Notes: a model not told the origin generated them from the sequence alone. DNA of 64,000 nt from Salipiger sp. IMCC34102 (GCF_004145405.1 NZ_SELQ01000002.1:372001-436000); one strand, 5' to 3'; positions 30,361 through 39,560 are shown, counted from the stretch's first letter. A program made the numbers and translations.

Positions 30361-31692
30361 TTAACGGAAAGCCAGCAGTTGCCCGTCCTTGCTGACGACG
30401 TAGAGCATCCCGTTCGCAAGCGCCGGGGCCGTGGCCGCCCCGCCGGGCAGTTCGATGGACCCGGTGAGCGCGCCAGAGACGGGATCGAAAAGGCGCAACC
30501 GTTCGTCGGAAGAGGCCAAGATCAGCCGGCCGCCCGCCATCACCGGCCCGTAATGGGCGTAGACCGTGCGGTCACGGCCCAGAAAACTGCTGGCTTCGGT
30601 GAAATCGGGCAAGGTGACGCGCCAGATCGGGTCCCCGGTCGCGGCGTCGAGCCGCAGCAACTGGTTGAGGTCGTTGACCATGAAGATCGATCCGCCCGCG
30701 GGCCAGACCGGGCCGGTGGCCCCTTCCTCCGCGGTCCAGATCCGTTCTCCCGTGCCGCGGTTCAAGGCCACGGTCCGGCCCGAGAAGTTGCCGACGTAGA
30801 CTCTGTCGCCGTCGATCACCGGATCGCCCGCGATGTCGGAGATGTTGCCGACGGCCTGGCCCACGCGGTCGCCGGTGACGATCTGGCTCCACCGTTGCAG
30901 GCCGCCTTGCGGGAAGACGCCCACCACCTCGCCCGAGGAGAAGGGATAGACCGCAAGATCGCTGTCGACGGCCGGTCCAGCCCCGCCCGAGTAGGACGAG
31001 ACCGACGGAATGCCCCGCGTCTGGTGACGGATGCGGCCGGTATCGACCTCCAGCGCCCAGGCGCGGCTGTCGCGACCGATGACGTGGACGAGATCACCCA
31101 TGACCGTGGGGGCGGAGGTGCCCGGCGCGTCGATGTCCTGGGTCCAGTATTCGCCGCCCGTGGCGGGATCGAGTGCCACCAGCCGACCGAATCCGGTCGA
31201 GGCAAAGAGCCGCCCGGCCCCGAAGGCAAGGCCGCCCCCCGACGCATCGGTCGGCCGTTGAAGTGGCGGGACTAGCTGGGTCGACCAGACCCGCTCTCCG
31301 CCGACGGTGGTGGCGGTCACGCCGCTCGTGGCATCCATCGTGTAGACCATGCCGTTCGCCACGATGGGATCGGCGGTGATGCGGGTGCCGCGGCTTTCGC
31401 CCGCCCCGATCGGAACCGCGAAGGCGAGCGACGGGGACTGCGACAGGGTCGCCTGCGGCGTCGCATGATCGGCGGCACCGTTGCGGTGCGTCCATTCGGC
31501 CCGCGCCTGCGGGGCGGGCAGCGCAATCGGCAAAGCGCGGTTCACCTCGACCGCGTCGTCGCGGATCGGCTCGCGCAGCCCGGGCAGGTCGATATCGTCC
31601 TCGCCGCAGGCGTTCAGCGCAAGCAGCAGTAGAATTGTGGCGCTCAGTCGGGTGGGTATTGACGTCAAAACGCACGCCTTTCGATCATTCAC
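30361..31692 (-). CDS. bamB: BamB-like outer-membrane assembly lipoprotein (PQQ beta-propeller)
   Basis: BamB is the beta-propeller lipoprotein of the BAM complex that inserts outer-membrane proteins. Several PQQ-type repeats are visible (GRLVALDPATGGEYWTQD, GRTVALNRGTGERIWTAEE and similar). A lipoprotein signal ends in the lipobox LNAC. The start is uncertain. The GTG at 31692 overlaps the end of the upstream gene but has no ribosome site. A TTG at 31668 has GAAAGG eight bases upstream and gives a cleaner signal peptide (MTSIPTRLSATILLLLALNAC would span it). Position next to der and a YfgM-like gene supports the call. Confidence 0.88.
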   Translation of the reverse strand: MNDRKACVLTSIPTRLSATILLLLALNACGEDDIDLPGLREPIRDDAVEVNRALPIALPAPQARAEWTHRNGAADHATPQATLSQSPSLAFAVPIGAGESRGTRITADPIVANGMVYTMDATSGVTATTVGGERVWSTQLVPPLQRPTDASGGGLAFGAGRLFASTGFGRLVALDPATGGEYWTQDIDAPGTSAPTVMGDLVHVIGRDSRAWALEVDTGRIRHQTRGIPSVSSYSGGAGPAVDSDLAVYPFSSGEVVGVFPQGGLQRWSQIVTGDRVGQAVGNISDIAGDPVIDGDRVYVGNFSGRTVALNRGTGERIWTAEEGATGPVWPAGGSIFMVNDLNQLLRLDAATGDPIWRVTLPDFTEASSFLGRDRTVYAHYGPVMAGGRLILASSDERLRLFDPVSGALTGSIELPGGAATAPALANGMLYVVSKDGQLLAFR

Positions 31693-32383
31693 TGTTCGAC
31701 CCCGCATCAAGCGTGAGGTCCGCGGCAGGGGCCGCCGTGTCGGGCAGTTCCGCTCCAAGCGCCACCATCAGGGTTTGCACGCGATCCCGCAAGCCTCGGG
31801 TGACGCTCGCATCCTGAAGGACGGCGGTCAGTTGCTCGACGGCGGCGTCACGGTCGCCCGCGGCCAGGTTCATCAGCGCCAACTGCTCCTGTGCCAGAAG
31901 CGAGAAGGTCTGCCCGGGCTGCGCCAGCCGCTCGAAGGTCTGGCGGCGGGCGTCATCGCTCAGCCCCTCGTCCAGGGCCGCGGCCTTGAAGGCGGCGAGG
32001 TCGCGGTAGACCTGCGGCAGGTCCCCTTCCGTCGCCAGACGCTCCAGCGTCTGCGCGGCCTCGGCCGGCTGGCCGGTTTCCTGCTGGATCGAGGCAAACA
32101 GCAGATCGGACACCGCCCCGGCGGAGCCATCGAGCGAAAGTTGCGACAGCGCCTCGGCCCGCGCCTCGGGGTCGTTCTCCTCGAGCGCGGCCAGCACCGC
32201 ATCGCCGGCGGCCTGCGCCGCCGCACGGTCGCGGGCCTTGGTATATTCGAACCAGGCCGCACCGCCCACCAGCAGGACGACCGCGAGCACCGCAATCCAG
32301 CCGAAGCGCTTGAGCAGGCCGAACAGGCGTTCGCGCCGAACTTCTTCGGTCACTTCATTGATGAAGCTGTCGGTCTCGCTCAT
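31685..32383 (-). CDS. YfgM-like tetratricopeptide membrane protein
   Basis: This 232-residue protein starts with a cytoplasmic segment MSETDSFINEVTEEVRRERL, a single membrane helix (about 27-45) and a periplasmic TPR-like region rich in Ala and Glu. This is the architecture of YfgM, an ancillary SecYEG subunit and periplasmic chaperone partner. The ATG at 32383 follows GGAGG, and longer upstream reading is unlikely. It heads the yfgM-bamB-der operon, and its stop overlaps the possible GTG start of bamB. Confidence 0.85.
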   Translation of the reverse strand: MSETDSFINEVTEEVRRERLFGLLKRFGWIAVLAVVLLVGGAAWFEYTKARDRAAAQAAGDAVLAALEENDPEARAEALSQLSLDGSAGAVSDLLFASIQQETGQPAEAAQTLERLATEGDLPQVYRDLAAFKAAALDEGLSDDARRQTFERLAQPGQTFSLLAQEQLALMNLAAGDRDAAVEQLTAVLQDASVTRGLRDRVQTLMVALGAELPDTAAPAADLTLDAGSNSE

Positions 32384-32599
32384 GCCGCCTCCTGCGGGGT
32401 CCGTGGCGGACCGCTGTCGTTCGGGCGCTTCATAACGTGATCGGTCGAGATTTGCCAAGGGGCGCGTGCCGGAGCGGGGCGGGATCCGCCACGCGGGCGG
32501 CGGGCATCGCAGGGGTCGTCGAACGCGGTCCGTCTGGACCCCCGCCAACGGCGGCAAAGCCCCCTCCCCCGAAACATCCCGCTCCAGGGGCGCATCGGC

Positions 32600-33793
32600 C
32601 TAGATGGCGACCTCTGTTTCATGCACGCGACCCAGCGTCAGCACCGCCAGCGCCAGCGCGCAAAGCGCGCAAAGCGCGATCCCCGCGATCATCGGCGTGG
32701 CCGTGCCATCGAAGAAAAGGCCCGTGACCACGATCATCGCGCCACCGGTGACCATCTGCAGCGTGCCGCCCAGTGACGAGGCCAGGCCCGCGATGCGACC
32801 ATGCGGATCCAGCGCCATGACCATCGTCGCGGGCACCACGACGCCAAGGCAGGCGTTGGCGCAGAACAGGAAGGCCACGATCACGTAGAGGTTCGCACCC
32901 AACGTCAGGGTGATCGCGAAAAGGGCCACCGAGAACCCGGCGAATCCCATGACGCCCCAACGCATCAGCGGCACGATGCCGACCCGCTCTCCCAGCGGGC
33001 CCGCGACCTGGCTTGCCGCAAAGAAGCCGATGGCATTGATCGCGAAGGCCAGGCTGAAGCCGGTGGGCGTCAGGCCGAATTGCTCGACGTAGACGAAGGA
33101 GGCGCTGGCGATGAAGACGAAGAAGCTCGCCATCCCGAAGCCGCCGATGAAGGTCAGCCCCATGAAGACCGGATCGCGAAAGAGCGTGGCCGCCCCTGCG
33201 CGCAGATGGGCGAAGTCGATCGGCTCTCGTTGGTCGGCGGGGCGCGTCTCGGGCAAGGCGGTGGCGGTCAGCACGAGTGACAGCGCGGCAGCGCCCCCCA
33301 GCACCCAGAAGATCAGACGCCAGTCGCCGAAGGCGATCAGCCCCGCCCCCGCGAGCGGTGCCAGCATCGGCGAGACCGAGATCACCAGCATCACCAGCGC
33401 CATCATCTTGGTCGCCGCCGTGCCGGTGTGCATGTCGCGGATCACCGCGCGCGGAATGACCATCAGCACCGCGCCGCCGATCCCCTGCACCGCGCGGCCC
33501 AGCACCAGCATGCCGATGCTGCCCGCCATGGCGCAGACGACCGATCCCCCGATGAAGATGGCGAGACCCGCGAACAGCGGCACCTTGCGGCCCGCCTGGT
33601 CCGACCAGGGGCCGTAGAAGAGCTGTGCCAACCCGAAGGCCACGAAATAGCTGGTCAGCGTCAGCTGCGCCGCCGTCTCCTCGACCCCGAGCGAGGCGGC
33701 GAGCCCCGGAAGCGCGGGCAGATACATGTCGATCGCGAAGGGACCGACGGCAGAGAGAAGGCCAAGCACGAGGGCGGCACGCAGGAGAGACAT
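32600..33793 (-). CDS. Bcr/CflA family multidrug efflux MFS transporter
   Basis: This is a 397-residue, twelve-helix major facilitator drug/proton antiporter. The start MSLLRAALVLGLLSAVGPFAIDMYLPALPGLA, read as GPFAIDMYLPALP, is typical of Bcr/CflA, and YGPWSDQAGRKVPL (61-74) is the loop 2-3 MFS motif. Members export bicyclomycin, chloramphenicol, sulfonamides or cysteine derivatives. The substrate is not predictable. It stands 216 bases upstream of the yfgM-like gene on the same strand. Confidence 0.9.
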   Translation of the reverse strand: MSLLRAALVLGLLSAVGPFAIDMYLPALPGLAASLGVEETAAQLTLTSYFVAFGLAQLFYGPWSDQAGRKVPLFAGLAIFIGGSVVCAMAGSIGMLVLGRAVQGIGGAVLMVIPRAVIRDMHTGTAATKMMALVMLVISVSPMLAPLAGAGLIAFGDWRLIFWVLGGAAALSLVLTATALPETRPADQREPIDFAHLRAGAATLFRDPVFMGLTFIGGFGMASFFVFIASASFVYVEQFGLTPTGFSLAFAINAIGFFAASQVAGPLGERVGIVPLMRWGVMGFAGFSVALFAITLTLGANLYVIVAFLFCANACLGVVVPATMVMALDPHGRIAGLASSLGGTLQMVTGGAMIVVTGLFFDGTATPMIAGIALCALCALALAVLTLGRVHETEVAI

Positions 33794-33924
33794 TTCGGAT
33801 CTTTCAGTCAGGATGCCCGCCCGTTACGCCGATCTTCCGGCGCTGGCAATGTCGGGTCCCGGCAGGTCGTGCTGTGCGCCGGTGCAAAGGTGGACGTCAG
33901 CCGCGCGAGATTCGCAGGCCGGTG

Positions 33925-34266
33925 TCAGCCGCTGCCACGGGCCTGCGCGTCCGCGTCCAGATCGGCCCACCAACCAGCGTAGGAGGTGTTCTTCGGGTGC
34001 TTACCGCCTTCGTCCGGCGCGCCGTCGTCCCACCACACGGGACCGCGCTCGCCCAAGGCGCGCTTGGCGGCATCGACCGCCGCGCGGGCGTCGCGGGTAG
34101 CCTCCTCCGTGTCGGCCTGGCCCACGGCGCGACGGGCCTGCATCAGCCGCTTCACCGCCGCGCGGCGGGTGGTGTCGTCAAGCGATGGGTCGGTCTTGCG
34201 CCACAGCCGGGACTTGGCCACGAAATAGCGCCCGTCCGGCGTCTCGGGATAGTCCTTCCGGCTCAT
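33925..34266 (-). CDS. conserved small protein of unknown function
   Basis: This is a 113-residue soluble protein. It contains PDGRYFVAKSRLWRKTDPSL, an Ala/Arg-rich helix pair and AKRALGERGPVWWDDGAPD. I recognise this as a small protein found widely in proteobacteria with no known function. Its ATG overlaps the stop of the Atm1-type gene (ATGA, four bases), so it is translated with it. The strong conservation of the WWDDGAPD segment suggests a binding surface, but nothing more can be said. Confidence 0.7.
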   Translation of the reverse strand: MSRKDYPETPDGRYFVAKSRLWRKTDPSLDDTTRRAAVKRLMQARRAVGQADTEEATRDARAAVDAAKRALGERGPVWWDDGAPDEGGKHPKNTSYAGWWADLDADAQARGSG

Positions 34267-36083
34267 GCGGCTTCCTGTTCCTGCCGGCTCCAGAGCTGCG
34301 CGTAACGGCCCCCTTCGGCCAAAAGCGCATCGTGGGTGCCCTGTTCGACGATCACCCCGTCTTCGAGCACGACGATCCGGTCGGCGTCCTGGATCGTCGA
34401 CAGCCGGTGCGCGATGGTCAGCACCGTGCGTCCCCGGCCCATGGTGCGCAGTTCCGACTGGATCCCGCGCTCCGTGTCGGTGTCGAGCGCGCTCGTGGCC
34501 TCATCCAGCAGCAGGATGGGCGGGTTCTTCAAAAGCGTGCGTGCGATGCCCACGCGCTGCTTCTCGCCGCCCGAGAGCTTCAGCCCGCGCTCCCCGACGG
34601 TGGTGTCGTAGCCGTCGGGCAAGGACATGACGAAATCGTGGATCTTGGCGGCCCGGGCGGCGGCGCGGATCTCGGCCTCGGTCGCGTCGGGACGGCCGTA
34701 GGCGATGTTGTAGTGGATCGTGTCGTTGAACAGCACCGTGTCTTGCGGCACCACCCCGATCTGGGCGTGAAGGCTGTCTTGGGTCACGTCGCGCACGTCC
34801 TGCCCGTCGATCAGCACCGCACCGCCCGTCACGTCGTAGAACCGGAACAGAAGCCGCCCGATGGTGGACTTCCCCGCCCCCGAAGAGCCCACGATCGCCA
34901 CCGTCTGCCCCGGCTCCAGGGTCAGGTCCACGCCCTTGAGGATCGGGCGAGCGGGGTCGTAGCCGAAGTGGACATCGTGCAGCTCGACCCGCCCGCCGGT
35001 GACATGCAACGTCGTGGCGCCGGGCTTGTCCTGCACCTCGGCAGGCTGTTCGAGCAGATCGAACATGTCGCCCATGTCGATCAGCGCCTGACGGATTTCG
35101 CGGTAGACGGTGCCGAGGAAGTTGAGCGGCATGGTGATCTGGATCATGTAGGCGTTGACCAGCACGAAGTCCCCTACCGTCAATGCCCCGTTCGACACGC
35201 CGACGGCCGCCATGACCATCACCGCCACGAGGCCCGCGGTGATGATGAAGGACTGCCCGAAGTTCAGAAAGGCGAGACTTACGTTGGTGCGGATCGCCGC
35301 CGTTTCGTATTGCTTCATCGCGCTGTCGTAGCGCGCGGCCTCCAGCCGTTCGGCGCCGAAGTACTTCACCGTCTCGAAGTTCAGCAGGCTGTCGATCGCC
35401 TTCTGGTTGGCGTCTGTGTCCTGCTCGTTCATCACCTTGCGGATCTTCACGCGCCATTCGGTCACGCGGAAGGTGAAGGTGACATAGGCCACGATGGTCA
35501 GACCCACGACCACCAGGTACCAGACGTCGAACATGAAAAAGAGCACGACGGAGATCATCAGAAGCTCCAGCAGGAGCGGTCCGATGCTGAACAATAAGAA
35601 CCGCAGCAGGAACTCGACCCCCTTCACGCCGCGCTCCATCACGCGGGAAAGCCCGCCGGTCCTGCGGGTGATGTGGTAGCGCATCGACAGGCGGTGGATA
35701 TGGGTGAAGGTCTGCAGCGCCAGCGCCCGCAGCGCACGCTGTCCCACCGGCGCGAAGAGCACGTCGCGCGTCTGCTGGAAGCCCACGTTGGCCAGCCGGG
35801 TGAGCCCGTAGATCACCGTCAGCGCCACGGCCCCGAGGCCGATCAGCCACAGATCGTCCCGCGCCTCCCCCGAGAGGGTGTCGACGGCGGCCTTGTAGAA
35901 GAACGGCGTGCCCACGGCGATGATCTTGGCCATGACGAGGACCGAGATCGCGGCCACCACGCGCACCTTGATCCCCCGCTCGCCCTCGGGCCAGAGGTAG
36001 GGCAGCACCCGGCGGATCACGTTCCAGCCCTGAATGCGTGCCGTGGGGTCGAAATTGGCGTCCGTCTTGGTCAGTCTGCGCAT
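34263..36083 (-). CDS. Atm1-type ABC exporter (permease-ATPase fusion)
   Basis: This is a half-transporter of about 606 residues with six membrane helices and an ATPase domain, acting as a homodimer. It belongs to the Atm1/ABCB7/HMT1 branch, which exports glutathione-linked sulfur or heavy-metal compounds. The telltale segments are LRALALQTFTHIHRLSMRYH and NFETVKYFGAE. Walker A is GSSGAGKST, signature LSGGEKQR and Walker B LLLDEATSALD. I prefer the ATG at 36083 (MRRLTKTDANF) over an upstream TTG at 36110. It follows the LysM gene by 28 bases. Confidence 0.92.
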   Translation of the reverse strand: MRRLTKTDANFDPTARIQGWNVIRRVLPYLWPEGERGIKVRVVAAISVLVMAKIIAVGTPFFYKAAVDTLSGEARDDLWLIGLGAVALTVIYGLTRLANVGFQQTRDVLFAPVGQRALRALALQTFTHIHRLSMRYHITRRTGGLSRVMERGVKGVEFLLRFLLFSIGPLLLELLMISVVLFFMFDVWYLVVVGLTIVAYVTFTFRVTEWRVKIRKVMNEQDTDANQKAIDSLLNFETVKYFGAERLEAARYDSAMKQYETAAIRTNVSLAFLNFGQSFIITAGLVAVMVMAAVGVSNGALTVGDFVLVNAYMIQITMPLNFLGTVYREIRQALIDMGDMFDLLEQPAEVQDKPGATTLHVTGGRVELHDVHFGYDPARPILKGVDLTLEPGQTVAIVGSSGAGKSTIGRLLFRFYDVTGGAVLIDGQDVRDVTQDSLHAQIGVVPQDTVLFNDTIHYNIAYGRPDATEAEIRAAARAAKIHDFVMSLPDGYDTTVGERGLKLSGGEKQRVGIARTLLKNPPILLLDEATSALDTDTERGIQSELRTMGRGRTVLTIAHRLSTIQDADRIVVLEDGVIVEQGTHDALLAEGGRYAQLWSRQEQEAA

Positions 36084-36111
36084 CTGGGGTCCCGGTCGGC
36101 GAACCACCAAC

Positions 36112-38064
36112 CTAAGGGGAGGTGCGGGGATTACCAGCGCGATCGGCCTCGGGCATGACGAAGACCTGCCCGGGATAGATCAGGTCCGGGTCGCGGATCA
36201 GGTCGGCATTCGCCTCGTAGATCGCCACGTACATCATACCGTCGTCGAAGCGATCCGTCGCAAAGGCCCAGAGCGTGTGTCCCGGCTGCACGGTGCGGGT
36301 GTCGATCTGCTGGACGGCGCCCCCCCCTTCGCGCAGGGCCCGGACCTGCGCGGGATCCTCCTTGAGGAAGGGCGTCTCGATCCGGCTCTCGACCTGACCG
36401 TCCGCCCCGATCTGGTCGATGCGCAAGGTATAGGTGCCCGGATCGACCTGCGGCAGCTCGGTCTGCCAGCCGCCGTCGGGCAACATCGGGCTTTGACTGA
36501 CGGGCCGGTTGTCGAGGTAGATGCGCAATTCTCCCACGCCGGGGCCGCGTCCGGTCAGCCGCACCTCCCCGCTGTCGTCGTAGCTGATCGCATCAAGCGA
36601 GACGGTGGGCGTGGGCCGCGGCGCGCCGGTCGTGCGCACCCCGTCGGCGGAGACGATGAGGCTGGGCGCCGCACCGAGCGCGGGGCTGGCGCCGCCCGTG
36701 CCCGCCCCCGTGCCGCCCGGTTGCGCCGTGGCGGCATCGTCCGGTTCGACGGTGCTCGACGCCGTGCTGTCCGATGCGCCTCCGAGATCCGCCTCTTCCG
36801 TTTGCGCGGGTGCCATGCTGCCGTCCGGCGCGCGGGTCAGAACACCTTCGCCGGGCTCCGGCATGCGGGTATCGGCCAGATCGGTCGTGGGCGGCGCATC
36901 GCGCGGGCCTCCGCCCTCCTCGTCGGTGGCCTGCGGGGATGTGTCGTCCTCTGAGGACCTCCGATCCTCGCTGTCCGCGGTCCCCTCCCCGGGCGTGGCC
37001 CGCACGCCTTCGACGGTTCCTCCCGCGGAATCGGTGTCGTCGGCGGGCGCACCCACGACCTCGTCGGTCGCGGCCAGGTCAAAGGTGTCCGCATCGATCC
37101 CGGCGATATCTATGTCGTCGCCCGCATCGGTCACCCGAAGGTCCGCAGGTTCCTCGCCCGCGTCCGCGACCGCTGTCTCGTCCGCCGTCGCATCAATAGA
37201 AGCCGGACCATCGGTGGCCGGGCCGCTGGCGGCAGACCCGTCCGTGGCCGCTGTGCCTGGTGCGGTTCCTGCCCCCGCCATATCGTTCGACGTGCTGTCT
37301 CCCGTTCCGCCTCCCACCGTCCCCGCCTCGGCAAGGGCTGTCGGTGCGCCGTCGACGGCATCGGCATCGGCATCGGCATCGGCATCGGCATCGGCATCGG
37401 CATCGGCATCGGCATCGGCATCGGCATCGGCATCGGCATCGGAGCCCAAGCCGCCGCCGGCATCCCCGTCAACCGATTCCCCTTGCGGCGGTTCGGTCCC
37501 GCCCGCCTCGCTTGACGAATCGGCGGAGGCAATCCGCGTGTCGTCCGGGGCGGGTGCGGCCCCCCTGCCCGGCTGCACCAGGATCGTGTCGCTGCCGGCC
37601 GTCTGTCCGTCGACCTCGAAGGTCAGGGCACGGGGGCGATCGGCGGCCGGGATCTGCGGAAAGCCCGCGAAGGCGCCGGCGGCGTCGGCGGTCAGGGTCT
37701 CGATCTCCTCCCCGTCGAGCAGGACGCGGACCTTCGCGCCCGGGGCCGTCCGGCCCGCGACGGTCGCGGACCCGCCGGGGCCGAGCTCGAAATAATCGAC
37801 CGCGGCAGGAACCGGCGCCGGGGCCTCTGGCACCTCGGGTGTCCGGACGGGCGCACCCTTTTGCTCACCCGCTTGTACGTCCGTTTCCGGGTCGACCGTG
37901 GTCTCGGGCAGTGCAGTGGTCGCGGGTCCTCCCGCGGCAAGCGTGTCTTGGGGCTGCGTCTGCCCGTCCGAGAATAGCCCGCGCTGGCCCAGCACGATCG
38001 CCAGCACGGCAAGGGCGGCGGCGATGGCGGCACCTCTGGCCAGGATCCGGTTGTTCCGCGTCAT
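36112..38064 (-). CDS. LysM-domain cell-envelope protein with Asp-Ala tract
   Basis: This 650-residue protein has a membrane anchor near the N-terminus (about 4-25). Then come a beta-sandwich (about 88-160, YFELGPGGSATVAGRTAPG), a long acidic low-complexity middle part and a second beta-sandwich. A C-terminal LysM domain (about 585-640; QPGHTLWAFATDRFDDG and DLIYPGQVFVMPE) binds peptidoglycan. Residues 209-236 are an uninterrupted run of 14 Asp-Ala pairs encoded by a hexanucleotide repeat. The ATG at 38064 has GGGACGAG upstream. It leads the Atm1-type gene. The acidic middle probably forms an extended spacer between membrane and cell wall (inference). Confidence 0.87.
   Translation of the reverse strand: MTRNNRILARGAAIAAALAVLAIVLGQRGLFSDGQTQPQDTLAAGGPATTALPETTVDPETDVQAGEQKGAPVRTPEVPEAPAPVPAAVDYFELGPGGSATVAGRTAPGAKVRVLLDGEEIETLTADAAGAFAGFPQIPAADRPRALTFEVDGQTAGSDTILVQPGRGAAPAPDDTRIASADSSSEAGGTEPPQGESVDGDAGGGLGSDADADADADADADADADADADADADADAVDGAPTALAEAGTVGGGTGDSTSNDMAGAGTAPGTAATDGSAASGPATDGPASIDATADETAVADAGEEPADLRVTDAGDDIDIAGIDADTFDLAATDEVVGAPADDTDSAGGTVEGVRATPGEGTADSEDRRSSEDDTSPQATDEEGGGPRDAPPTTDLADTRMPEPGEGVLTRAPDGSMAPAQTEEADLGGASDSTASSTVEPDDAATAQPGGTGAGTGGASPALGAAPSLIVSADGVRTTGAPRPTPTVSLDAISYDDSGEVRLTGRGPGVGELRIYLDNRPVSQSPMLPDGGWQTELPQVDPGTYTLRIDQIGADGQVESRIETPFLKEDPAQVRALREGGGAVQQIDTRTVQPGHTLWAFATDRFDDGMMYVAIYEANADLIRDPDLIYPGQVFVMPEADRAGNPRTSP
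37357..37440 (-). repeat. hexanucleotide microsatellite, 14 units
   Basis: GGCATC occurs 14 times without error on the plus strand (GATGCC on the coding strand), 84 bases in all. It is in frame within the LysM gene and encodes (Asp-Ala)14. Changes in copy number would lengthen or shorten the protein without a frameshift. Confidence 0.98.
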
Positions 38065-38092
38065 CTCGTCCCTTGTCAAATCGGCCCGTCGA

Positions 38093-38105
38093 CCACAGGC
38101 TGTGG
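38093..38105. promoter_or_regulatory. palindrome CCACAG-G-CTGTGG in divergent promoter region
   Basis: A perfect 13-base inverted repeat lies in the 99-base space between the divergent LysM gene and LOG gene. It could be a shared operator. No regulator can be assigned. Confidence 0.35.
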
Positions 38106-38163
38106 CATCGTAGCAAGGGTTTTGCCCGACCGATAGCCCGCCCCCCCGAAATGGAGTGTTCCC

Positions 38164-38718
38164 GTGGCCCTTTCCTCCTCCGTCTGCGTCTACTGCGGCA
38201 GCCGTGACGGCGACGATCCCGCCTTCGCAGCCCTGGCCGAGGCCACGGGAGCGCTCATTGCCGCGAATGGCTGGCGGCTGGTCTACGGCGCGGGCGACGT
38301 CGGCCTGATGGGTCGTGTCGCGCGGGCCACGCAAGCGGCGGGCGGGGCCACCATGGGGGTCATCCCGCAACACCTGCTGGACTGGGAGGTCGGCAAGCGC
38401 GATCTCGATACCTTCGTCGTCACCGAGACGATGCACGAACGCAAGAAGGTCATGGTGATGAACGCGCAGGCCATCGTGGTGCTGCCGGGCGGGGCCGGAT
38501 CGCTCGACGAGTTCTTCGAAGTGCTGACCTGGCGCCAGCTTGGTCTGCACGACAAGCCGATCTTCGTGGTGAACCAAGGCAGCTACTGGGATCCCTTGGT
38601 GGCGCTGCTCGATCACGTGGTGGCCCATGGCTTCGCGGGCGCCGAGACGCGTGGCTACGTCACCGTCGTGACGGGCGTGACCGCGCTGGAGGACGCCCTG
38701 CGTCGCGCCCTGTCCTGA
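38164..38718 (+). CDS. LOG family nucleotide phosphoribohydrolase (TIGR00730)
   Basis: This 184-residue Rossmann-fold protein belongs to the LOG (lysine decarboxylase-like) family. Members release the base from cytokinin riboside 5'-monophosphate or AMP. The motif PGGAGSLDE corresponds to the family PGGxGTxxE with Ser in place of Thr, and YGAGDVGLMG corresponds to GGGxxGLMG. HERK precedes it. The start is a GTG at 38164. The last 64 bases overlap the end of rarD on the other strand. Confidence 0.9.
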   Translation: MALSSSVCVYCGSRDGDDPAFAALAEATGALIAANGWRLVYGAGDVGLMGRVARATQAAGGATMGVIPQHLLDWEVGKRDLDTFVVTETMHERKKVMVMNAQAIVVLPGGAGSLDEFFEVLTWRQLGLHDKPIFVVNQGSYWDPLVALLDHVVAHGFAGAETRGYVTVVTGVTALEDALRRALS

Positions 38719-39560
38719 CGCATGGCCGACAGCGAATAAAGCGCCAGCGCCGCCCAGATCAGCGGAAAGGCAATGGCGTGCCACGGCGTGATCGGGTTGG
38801 CGAAGAACAGCACCGCGCAACCGAACTGCAACGTCGGGTTGAGGTATTGCACCAGCCCGATGGTCGACAGCCGGACCCGCTGCGCCGCATAGCTGAACAG
38901 GATGAGCGGCAACCCCGTCAGCGGCCCCGAGGCCATGAGCAGCGCGTGGGTCTGCCATCCCGTCCCGCCTTCGAGGCTGGTGGAGAAAAAGACGAGGTAG
39001 GCGAAAGCGAAAGGCGCGATCAGCAGGACCTCGGCCGTGACGGACTGGATCGCGCCCAGGGTCAGGCCCTTCTTCACCACCCCGTAGGCGCCGAAGGTCA
39101 GCGCCAGCGACAGCGCAATCCACGGCGGCACACCCAGACCGATCGTCAGCACGGTGACGGCCACGCCCGCCAACCCCACGGCCACCGCCTGCGCCCGGCT
39201 CAACAGCTCGCCGAAGAAGATCCGCCCCAGCACGACCGAGACCAGCGGAAAGATGTAATACCCCAGCGAGGCCTGAAGCCCGTTGCCGATCGAGATCGAA
39301 TAGATGAACCCGAGCCAGTTGAGCGAGATCATGAACCCCGCGAAGGCCACGGTGACAAGCGTTCGGACATCCCGCAGTGCCGACAGCGAGGCGCGCAGAC
39401 GCCCCTGTAGCCCCAGGATCGCGACGAAGAAGACCAGCGACCAGAGCGATCGGTAGGACAGCACCTCCAGCGGAGGTATGTCGGACAGCAACCAGTAGAA
39501 CAGGGGCGAAAGCCCCCAGATCGTGCAGGCCGCGACCATGGCGGCTATTCCCCGGGCCAT
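38655..39560 (-). CDS. rarD: EamA family transporter RarD
   Basis: This is a 301-residue membrane protein with about ten helices of the drug/metabolite transporter superfamily, RarD branch. The opening GIAAMVAACTIWGLSPLFYW, the SYRSLWS segment and SLGYYIFPLVSVVLG are typical. RarD was named for chloramphenicol sensitivity; real substrates are not known. The start is the ATG at 39560, chosen because the family begins there; an upstream in-frame ATG at 39674 adds a basic extension. Its C-terminal codons overlap the LOG gene tail to tail by 64 bases. Confidence 0.88.
   Translation of the reverse strand: MARGIAAMVAACTIWGLSPLFYWLLSDIPPLEVLSYRSLWSLVFFVAILGLQGRLRASLSALRDVRTLVTVAFAGFMISLNWLGFIYSISIGNGLQASLGYYIFPLVSVVLGRIFFGELLSRAQAVAVGLAGVAVTVLTIGLGVPPWIALSLALTFGAYGVVKKGLTLGAIQSVTAEVLLIAPFAFAYLVFFSTSLEGGTGWQTHALLMASGPLTGLPLILFSYAAQRVRLSTIGLVQYLNPTLQFGCAVLFFANPITPWHAIAFPLIWAALALYSLSAMRQDRARRRASSSAVTPVTTVT

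Noticed and set aside
28882-31275. 797-codon plus-strand frame opposite der and bamB
   Set aside because: Antisense shadow crossing two well-supported minus-strand genes and their gap.
37357-37440. CRISPR-like repetition
   Set aside because: Units are 6 bases with no spacers; it is a simple in-frame microsatellite, and no cas gene is present.
37260-38207. Frame encoding a long Arg-His run at the microsatellite
   Set aside because: It is only another frame of the GGCATC repeat; the LysM reading gives anchor, folds and LysM domain.
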